Below, in pieces: positions 1-4,406 of a stretch of 6,460 bases of DNA. Source of the DNA: Verrucomicrobiales bacterium (GTDB taxonomy: Bacteria > Verrucomicrobiota > Verrucomicrobiia > Methylacidiphilales > JAAUTS01); contig JAITHY010000082.1 in assembly GCA_031279715.1 (NCBI GenBank), positions 1 to 6,460 of the forward strand. The letters run 5' to 3'. The notes below the pieces were generated by a model. It saw only the letters and a program-made list of their open reading frames with translations. It was not told where the DNA came from and searched no databases. How positions within the stretch are numbered: the first letter of the stretch is position 1; each line of letters begins with the position of its first letter. The position numbers were made by a program, and so were the translations under genes.

Positions 1-46
1 CGCGTGAGCGCGTGAGCGCGTGAGCGCGTGAGCGCGTGAGCGCGTG
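1..46. repeat. 8-bp tandem repeat (CGCGTGAG)n
   Basis: Five perfect head-to-tail copies of CGCGTGAG are followed by a partial sixth (CGCGTG) before the pattern breaks at TATC. The array starts at the first base of the window, so its true copy number is unknown and it may continue to the left. Because 8 is not a multiple of 3, every + frame meets TGA within the array, so it is not coding on that strand. On the - strand it reads openly as an eight-residue repeat (LTRSRAHA). It is a simple-sequence repeat that could vary in copy number by slippage. Confidence 0.9.
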
Positions 47-78
47 TATCACCAGTCTGTGGCTTATGTCAATCATCT

Positions 79-127
79 TCAGCGGTTTGCCGTCTTTTCA
101 ACTTCCCCTTAACAGGCAAGCCGCTGA
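79..127. repeat. Long inverted repeat built on the TCAGCGG/CCGCTGA word
   Basis: TCAGCGGTTTGCC at 79-91 can pair with GGCAAGCCGCTGA at 115-127. This gives 13 pairs (12 Watson-Crick and one G-T wobble at 86/120) around a 23-nt loop. No T-run follows on either strand, so it does not look like a simple intrinsic terminator. The outer ends are the same word that is scattered through the window (CGCTGAC at 122-128, near-copy TTCAGCG at 78-84). An alternative pairing of TTGCCGTC (87-94) with GACGGCAA (126-133) competes with it. It may be a REP-like hairpin or an operator near the promoter that follows. Confidence 0.6.
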
Positions 128-154
128 CGGCAACGATTGCAAGGCTAGTATAAT
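124..154 (+). promoter_or_regulatory. Candidate sigma-70 promoter with perfect TATAAT
   Basis: A consensus -10 box TATAAT lies at 149-154 in an AT-rich patch, with CTGACG (124-129, sharing TGAC with TTGACA) 19 bp upstream as a weak -35. Transcription would start near 160 and give a leader of about 180 nt to the ferredoxin, or about 90 nt to the small frame at 251. The weak -35 overlaps the right arm of the inverted repeat at 79-127, so a protein bound there or cruciform formation could affect it. I see no riboswitch fold in the leader. The -10 is convincing; the -35 and its spacing are not. Confidence 0.4.
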
Positions 155-239
155 ATCCCACCACTTGCAACAACTTTCTTTATTTTTTTAATCCATGTAA
201 TTACGCTTCAAAACCTCTCCGGTTTCTCGTTTAACAAAA

Positions 240-409
240 GGAGGCAAAAAATGATTCACACGGCGTTGATTGAACTTTTTGTTGAAATAAAATCTTGTGT
301 CGCTAGTTTCAAGTGGAAACCAATCATAGGAAAAAATTATGGCAGATGTAGCAAACCGTTACCCCGAGAATGTCGCCGGGGCGTATTATGTGGACAACCA
401 ATGCATTGA
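240..409 (+). other. SD-led small frame (52 codons) overlapping the ferredoxin start; doubtful
   Basis: GGAGG at 240-244 sits 6 nt before an ATG at 251, the best Shine-Dalgarno sequence in the window. The frame runs 52 codons to TGA at 407-409 and overlaps the first 71 nt of the ferredoxin gene in another frame. The peptide begins MIHTALIELFVEIK. It shows no family signature, and its second half is just a shifted reading of the ferredoxin gene. It could be a leader peptide coupling translation to the ferredoxin, a remnant of an older start, or chance. If the promoter at 266-293 is the active one, this frame would not be transcribed from it. Confidence 0.2.
266..293 (+). promoter_or_regulatory. 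Candidate promoter close to the ferredoxin gene
   Basis: TTGATT at 266-271 and TAAAAT at 288-293 are separated by 16 bp in an AT-rich stretch that contrasts with the GC-rich genes. Transcription would start near 300 and leave a leader of about 40 nt. This could drive the ferredoxin-sufD-sufT operon alone or together with the TATAAT promoter further upstream. I cannot tell which is used. No IscR- or Fur-like operator was recognised around it. Confidence 0.3.
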
Positions 410-572
410 TTGCGACCTGTGCCGCGAGACGGCGCCGGCGAATTTCAGCCGTCAGGATGACGGTGGTTATTCCTACGTGTACAAGCAGCCCGATTCACCC
501 GAAGAGGAAACCTTGTGCAAGGAAGCCAAGGAAGGTTGTCCCGTCGAGGCCATCGGCAGCGACGGCGAATAA
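339..572 (+). CDS. Monocluster [4Fe-4S] ferredoxin
   Basis: Small acidic soluble electron carrier of 77 residues. Cluster ligands are C22, C25 and C28 (CIDCDLC) plus C67 in a GCPVEAI motif, the usual C-x2-C-x2-C...CP pattern of one [4Fe-4S] cluster. The position that carries the fourth cysteine of a classical CxxCxxCxxxCP motif is Ala32-Pro33, so a second cluster is not expected. C60, seven residues before C67, matches the vestigial cysteine kept in Thermotoga-type monocluster ferredoxins. The start is supported by AGGA at 328-331, 7 nt before ATG, and by the N-terminus running straight into the fold. sufD starts 9 nt after the stop, so it is very likely co-transcribed. It may donate electrons to SUF cluster assembly or simply be a client; that is inference. 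A symbol such as fdx would be a guess. Confidence 0.9.
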   Translation: MADVANRYPENVAGAYYVDNQCIDCDLCRETAPANFSRQDDGGYSYVYKQPDSPEEETLCKEAKEGCPVEAIGSDGE

Positions 573-581
573 CAAACTCCC

Positions 582-1931
582 GTGCAGCAGTCAACAACCA
601 ACACGGTCAACGCGCCCGACTGGTGGCGGGCGGCGCAACGCGAAGCGCAAGCACGCTTCGACACGCTGCCAATGCCCGGACGCAAAGATGAGGCCTGGCG
701 GTTTACCCGCGTGCAAAACCTCGACATCGAGCCGTACCGGACCGCCGTCAGCGTCAGCGACGCGGAGCGCGAGCGGATCCTGGCGGCGTCAGTGGCGGCG
801 TTCAACACAGCGGGGCGGATGGTGTTCGGCAACAACCAACTGTTATCCTTCGCCGCTGACGGTGACCTGGCGAAACAAGGCGTGATTTTTGAACCCATCG
901 CCGACGCGCTGACCGCGCGACCGGAGTTGCTGCAAAAATATTTCATGGCGCAGCCCGTCGTGCTCGGCTCGGGAAAATTCGCCGCCCTGCATCGCGCGCG
1001 CTGTCACAACGGCGTATTATTATACGTGCCGGAAAATGTCAAAGTGACGCTGCCGCTGACGGCGTGGCATTGGCTCGGCACTGACTGTGGCGCGGTGTTT
1101 CCGCACACGCTCATCATCGCGGAGACCGGCAGCGAGGTCACGTTCAGCGATTTCCACCGCTCGCTCGGCGAGCAGGCCGGCCTCGCCGTCAGCGTCACGG
1201 ATTTGTTGGTTGGCGACGGCGCGAAGGTGAATTATCTGTGCTGCCAGACGTGGAGCGAAAAAGTTTTGTCCTTCCAGTTGTGCTCAACGCTGGTCGGCAA
1301 AGACGCCGGCGCCAAGTCGCTGAACTTCAACCTCGGCGGCGCCTTCTCCCGCATGGAAAGCCACAGCCGGCTCGCCGGCGCCGGCGCGCGCAGCGAGATG
1401 CTTGGGCTTTCCGTTGGTCACGGTCAGCAGGAGTTTGACCAGCGCACCTTGCAAGACCATCTCGCGCCGGGCGCTTGGAGCGATTTGTTGTACAAAAACG
1501 CGCTCAATCACCGAGCCAAAACCATCTTTGAGGGATTGATCAAAGTCGAACCCGGTGCCAAACAAACCGACGCCTATCAAACCAATCGCAACTTGTTGTT
1601 AAGCGGCGACGCTGAGGCTGACTCCATGCCCGGCTTGGAAATCGCCAACGATGACGTGAAATGCAGCCACGGCGCCACCATCGGACAAATCGGCGCGGAG
1701 GAATTGTTCTACATGCTGCAACGCGGCATCCCGCGCCACGAGGCGAACCGCCTCATCGCCATCGGGTTCACCGAGGAAGTCTTGGAGCGCTTCGGCAATG
1801 CGGACATCAGCGCCCAACTCCACGGCCTCATCGCCGAAAAATTTCACCGCGGCAAAACCATCCGCCTTCCCGCCGCTGACGATGAGCAAACCGACACGAC
1901 CGATGTGCGCCGCTTGCAAGGAACGCTATGA
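582..1931 (+). CDS. sufD: Fe-S cluster assembly scaffold subunit SufD
   Basis: Cytosolic component of the SufBC2D scaffold on which [Fe-S] clusters are built. SufD lacks an ATPase site and partners SufB. The protein has 449 residues, close to the usual 420-450. The N-terminal helical part carries the family signature KDEAWRFT (about residues 35-42). The middle is the beta-helix core. The C-terminal SufBD signature includes CSHGATIG with C361 and H363, followed by AEELFYMLQRGI. H363 aligns with the SufD histidine reported in E. coli to lie at the SufB-SufD interface where the nascent cluster forms. The start is GTG at 582 without a clear SD, 9 nt after the ferredoxin stop. The next ATG (672) would delete the conserved N-terminus, so GTG is preferred, probably by translational coupling. 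The last codon overlaps the sufT start. It holds seven copies of the CGCTGAC word, six within 747-1194. sufB and sufC are not in the window. Confidence 0.95.
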   Translation: MQQSTTNTVNAPDWWRAAQREAQARFDTLPMPGRKDEAWRFTRVQNLDIEPYRTAVSVSDAERERILAASVAAFNTAGRMVFGNNQLLSFAADGDLAKQGVIFEPIADALTARPELLQKYFMAQPVVLGSGKFAALHRARCHNGVLLYVPENVKVTLPLTAWHWLGTDCGAVFPHTLIIAETGSEVTFSDFHRSLGEQAGLAVSVTDLLVGDGAKVNYLCCQTWSEKVLSFQLCSTLVGKDAGAKSLNFNLGGAFSRMESHSRLAGAGARSEMLGLSVGHGQQEFDQRTLQDHLAPGAWSDLLYKNALNHRAKTIFEGLIKVEPGAKQTDAYQTNRNLLLSGDAEADSMPGLEIANDDVKCSHGATIGQIGAEELFYMLQRGIPRHEANRLIAIGFTEEVLERFGNADISAQLHGLIAEKFHRGKTIRLPAADDEQTDTTDVRRLQGTL

Positions 1932-2455
1932 ACGACAGCATCACACTCGCCCGCGACGTGCCGGCCACCCGCATCCCCAGCGGTGAATTGTTCACCCTGC
2001 CCGCCGGCACTGAAGTCAGCATCACCCAATCCCTGGGCGACACCTACACCATCTTCAGCGCCCTCGGCCTGGCGCGCATCGAAGGCAGAGACGCGGATGC
2101 GCTCGGCCTGACCGTCGCCACCAAGCCCGCCGCCACCGTCAGCGCCGAAACCCCCGCTGACATTGAGCGACAAATCTGGGACACCCTCAAAACCGTGTAC
2201 GACCCGGAAATCCCTGTCAACATCGTTGACCTCGGCCTCGTGTACGACCTCGTTTTTGACAGTGGCAAAGCCGGGGTGAAGATGACCCTCACCGCCCCCG
2301 GCTGCGGCATGGGGCCTGTGTTGCAACAGGAAGCGCAACAAAAAATCCTCGCCCTCCCCGGCGTCGCCGCCGCCGAAGTGTTCCTTGTCTGGGACCCGCC
2401 GTGGCACCAAGGCATGATCAGCGAGGCGGGACGCATGAAGCTTGGCATGGTCTGA
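1928..2455 (+). CDS. sufT: SufT-type Fe-S maturation factor (MIP18/DUF59 domain)
   Basis: Accessory protein of [Fe-S] protein maturation. SufT homologues in Firmicutes and Actinobacteria are needed mainly when cluster demand is high. Its 175 residues match the 'long SufT' family: about 75 N-terminal residues (a small beta-rich region with GELFTLPAGTEV) followed by a MIP18/DUF59 domain from about residue 80. Visible signatures are DPEIP (92-96), VDLGLVYD, TAPGCGMG with the conserved C126, and WDPPWHQGMIS near the C-terminus. The ATG overlaps the sufD stop (ATGA), the classic sign of translational coupling, which supports the SUF assignment over a PaaD-like DUF59 protein. Two copies of CGCTGAC/GTCAGCG occur (2138, 2155), and another lies directly after the stop (2456-2462). 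It is probably the last gene of the operon, since an 87-nt gap follows. Confidence 0.93.
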   Translation: MNDSITLARDVPATRIPSGELFTLPAGTEVSITQSLGDTYTIFSALGLARIEGRDADALGLTVATKPAATVSAETPADIERQIWDTLKTVYDPEIPVNIVDLGLVYDLVFDSGKAGVKMTLTAPGCGMGPVLQQEAQQKILALPGVAAAEVFLVWDPPWHQGMISEAGRMKLGMV

Positions 2456-2542
2456 CGCTGACAGTCAGTTCAAAAAGCAGGCCCCCATGGTTGAAAAAAA
2501 TTGCATTTTGCGGCGGGCATTTTACACTTTGCCTTTCTCACT
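2456..2542 (+). promoter_or_regulatory. Intergenic region with palindrome and weak promoter candidate
   Basis: Directly after the sufT stop lies CGCTGAC-A-GTCAG, a near-perfect palindrome (2458-2468) centred on one base. It is too tight for a good RNA hairpin and has no T-run, so it is no intrinsic terminator. A possible promoter is TTGCAT (2501-2506), 16 bp, TACACT (2523-2528), which would give a very short leader before ATG 2543. TTGCATTTTGC (2501-2511) is partly echoed by GCATTTTACACTTTGC (2517-2532). No Shine-Dalgarno sequence precedes the next gene. Read-through from sufT is also possible. Confidence 0.25.
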
Positions 2543-4330
2543 ATGTACGTGGTCTTCGTCTGTACCGGAAATGTGTGCCGCAGCCCGATGGCGGAAGCGC
2601 TGTTCCGTGACCTGACCAAAACCCAGGCCGGCTTCATTTCATCGTCAGCGGGCATCGGCGCCGCTGACAACCAGCCGCCCAGCGCGCACTCCATCACGGC
2701 GATGCGGGAACTGGGCATCGATATCAGCGACTTGCGCAGCCGGATGATTTCTCCAGCAATGGTCGCTGACGCTGACTTGATTCTGGCGATGACCTTCGGC
2801 CATCACGACGTGTTGCAAATGCTGTTTCCCGAAGCCGCCGATAAAATTTTCCTGTTGCGCGAGTTCGAGGAAGCCGCTGACGGTGAGCTTGAAATCGACG
2901 ACCCCATCGGCCAACCGGTGGAGGTGTACCGCGCCTGCCGCGACCAAATCCACACGGCGGTCAAGGCGCTGACATCGGCACTGTTGGACGGCGGACGGCC
3001 CGCTGACGATGAGACTTTCCGCGACGACACCAACCGTGAGCGCCGCCGCCAGACCATTGAAAAACTCAAATTAAAAATCAACATGAACACTCCCAATCCC
3101 AACCTGCAAAATGCCGACCCTGAGATTTTCCACGCCATCAGCGCGGAAAAAGAGCGGCAATTTCAAAACATCGAACTCATCGCGTCGGAGAATTTCACCA
3201 GCCGCGCGGTGATGGAGGCGCAGGGATCCTGCCTGACCAACAAATACGCGGAGGGCTATCCGGGCAAGCGTTGGTACGGCGGTTGCGAGAACGTGGACGT
3301 GGTGGAACAACTGGCCATTGACCGCGCGAAAAGATTGTTCGGGGCGGAGCACGTCAACATCCAGCCGCACTCCGGCTCGCAAGCGAACACGGCGGTGTAT
3401 TTTTCCGTATTGCAGGTCGGCGACCGCATCCTGACGATGGATTTGTCACACGGCGGACATTTGACGCACGGACACAAGATGAATTTCTCCGGCAAGTTGT
3501 TTGAGGTGCGGCACTATGGGGTCAGTCCAAAAACCGAGGCGATTGATTATGACGAGTTGCAAAAGGCGGCGGCGGAATTTAAGCCGAAAATGATCACCGT
3601 CGGAGCGTCAGCGTATGCGCGGATTATTGATTTCAAGCGCATGGGCGAGATTGCGCGCTCGGTCGGCGCGTATTTGTTCGCTGACATTGCGCACATCGCG
3701 GGCCTGGTCGCCGCTGGTGTTCACCCGTCACCGGTGGAGCACGCGGACTTTGTGACGACGACGACCCACAAAACATTGCGCGGTCCGCGTGGCGGGTTGG
3801 TTATGTGCCGCGAAAAATTTGCGAAAGAAATTGACGCGACGGTGTTTCCGGGCTTCCAAGGCGGGCCGTTGATGCACGTCATCGCGGCGAAGGCGGTGTG
3901 CCTCGGCGAGGCGTTGAAGCCGGAGTTTCGTGACTATCAGCGGCAAGTTGTCCGCAACGCGAAGGCGTTGTGCGAGGGCATGAAGAAAAACGGCTACCGC
4001 ATTGTCAGCGGCACGACGGAAAATCACGTCATGTTGGTTGATGTTCAGCCGCAAGGTTTGACGGGCAAGGAAGTGCAGGAGGCGTTGGACAAGGCGGGTA
4101 TCACCGTCAACAAAAACGCCATTCCGTTTGACAGACAATCCCCGTTCAAGGCCGGCGGTTTCCGGCTCGGCTCACCGGCGGTAACCACGCGCGGGATGAA
4201 GGAAAACGAAATGTTTGATATCGCCAACTTCATCCACGAGGGCATTCAAAATCGCGCCGACGCGGCCTCACTGTCAGCGTTGCGGAAAAAAGTGCGCGCC
4301 TTCACCGCGAATTATCCGCTGCCCGGCTAG
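2543..4330 (+). CDS. glyA: Fused LMW protein phosphatase - serine hydroxymethyltransferase (GlyA)
   Basis: One uninterrupted frame of 595 residues. Residues 1-156 are an LMW phosphatase of the protein-tyrosine/arginine phosphatase family: P-loop CTGNVCRS (nucleophile C7, R13, S14) and general acid D120 in DDP. Residues 157-180 are a charged linker. Residues 181-595 are a full-length SHMT (415 aa; E. coli has 417), which converts serine and tetrahydrofolate to glycine and methylene-tetrahydrofolate using PLP. Its marks are IELIASENF, NKYAEGYPGKRWYGG, PLP lysine K410 (K230 of GlyA) in TTTTHKTLRGPRGG, and the substrate-binding arginine in GGFRLGSP. An ATG at 2501 would add MHFAAGILHFAFLT, which precedes the usual MYVVFVCTGN start, so 2543 is preferred; neither has an SD. 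In Bacillus the phosphatase ywlE, rpiB and glyA are near neighbours, so the domains share genomic context. A lost stop codon, internal initiation or a sequencing error could also explain the joined frame. The phosphatase part holds seven CGCTGAC words. Confidence 0.88.
   Translation: MYVVFVCTGNVCRSPMAEALFRDLTKTQAGFISSSAGIGAADNQPPSAHSITAMRELGIDISDLRSRMISPAMVADADLILAMTFGHHDVLQMLFPEAADKIFLLREFEEAADGELEIDDPIGQPVEVYRACRDQIHTAVKALTSALLDGGRPADDETFRDDTNRERRRQTIEKLKLKINMNTPNPNLQNADPEIFHAISAEKERQFQNIELIASENFTSRAVMEAQGSCLTNKYAEGYPGKRWYGGCENVDVVEQLAIDRAKRLFGAEHVNIQPHSGSQANTAVYFSVLQVGDRILTMDLSHGGHLTHGHKMNFSGKLFEVRHYGVSPKTEAIDYDELQKAAAEFKPKMITVGASAYARIIDFKRMGEIARSVGAYLFADIAHIAGLVAAGVHPSPVEHADFVTTTTHKTLRGPRGGLVMCREKFAKEIDATVFPGFQGGPLMHVIAAKAVCLGEALKPEFRDYQRQVVRNAKALCEGMKKNGYRIVSGTTENHVMLVDVQPQGLTGKEVQEALDKAGITVNKNAIPFDRQSPFKAGGFRLGSPAVTTRGMKENEMFDIANFIHEGIQNRADAASLSALRKKVRAFTANYPLPG
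3057..3085 (+). promoter_or_regulatory. Possible internal translation start of stand-alone GlyA
   Basis: ATG at 3083 lies exactly where an independent GlyA would begin (MNTPNPNL, then EIFHAISAEKERQ). The 26 nt before it are strikingly A-rich for this GC-rich gene, like the unstructured start regions of genes initiated without a Shine-Dalgarno sequence, for example 331-338 before the ferredoxin. The same bases read in frame as IEKLKLKIN, so no stop separates the phosphatase from GlyA. Both a fusion protein and free GlyA could therefore be made. There is no SD to settle it. Confidence 0.4.
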
Positions 4331-4406
4331 GCTTGCGAAAATGGCAAAGTGAGTTAAAAACGTGTTTGCCGAACCGGTTGGGCCTGCTAATGTCCTCACC
4401 TCATTT

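Noticed and set aside
1..46. CRISPR-like array at the left edge
   Set aside because: Units are 8 bp, perfectly contiguous and without spacers; it is a simple tandem repeat.
1..76. Divergent - strand gene starting at 76 and reading through the repeat
   Set aside because: Only 25 codons are visible, about half of them the repeat, with no SD and no recognisable motif. Kept as a remark, not a feature.
161..338. Riboswitch or structured leader before the ferredoxin
   Set aside because: The region is AT-rich with runs of T and A. I could find no stable conserved-looking fold or known aptamer signature.
2501..2542. Upstream ATG 2501 as start of the phosphatase-GlyA gene
   Set aside because: It adds 14 residues ahead of the strand that normally starts LMW phosphatases (MYVVFVCTGN). 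The bases look like a promoter/leader, and there is no SD.
4362..4406. GTG 4362 as the typA start
   Set aside because: The added 15 residues are not TypA-like, while ATG 4407 gives the canonical N-terminus and a 608-residue protein.
4331..4406. Terminator or glycine/THF riboswitch between glyA and typA
   Set aside because: Only 76 nt, without a convincing stem, T-run or aptamer core.
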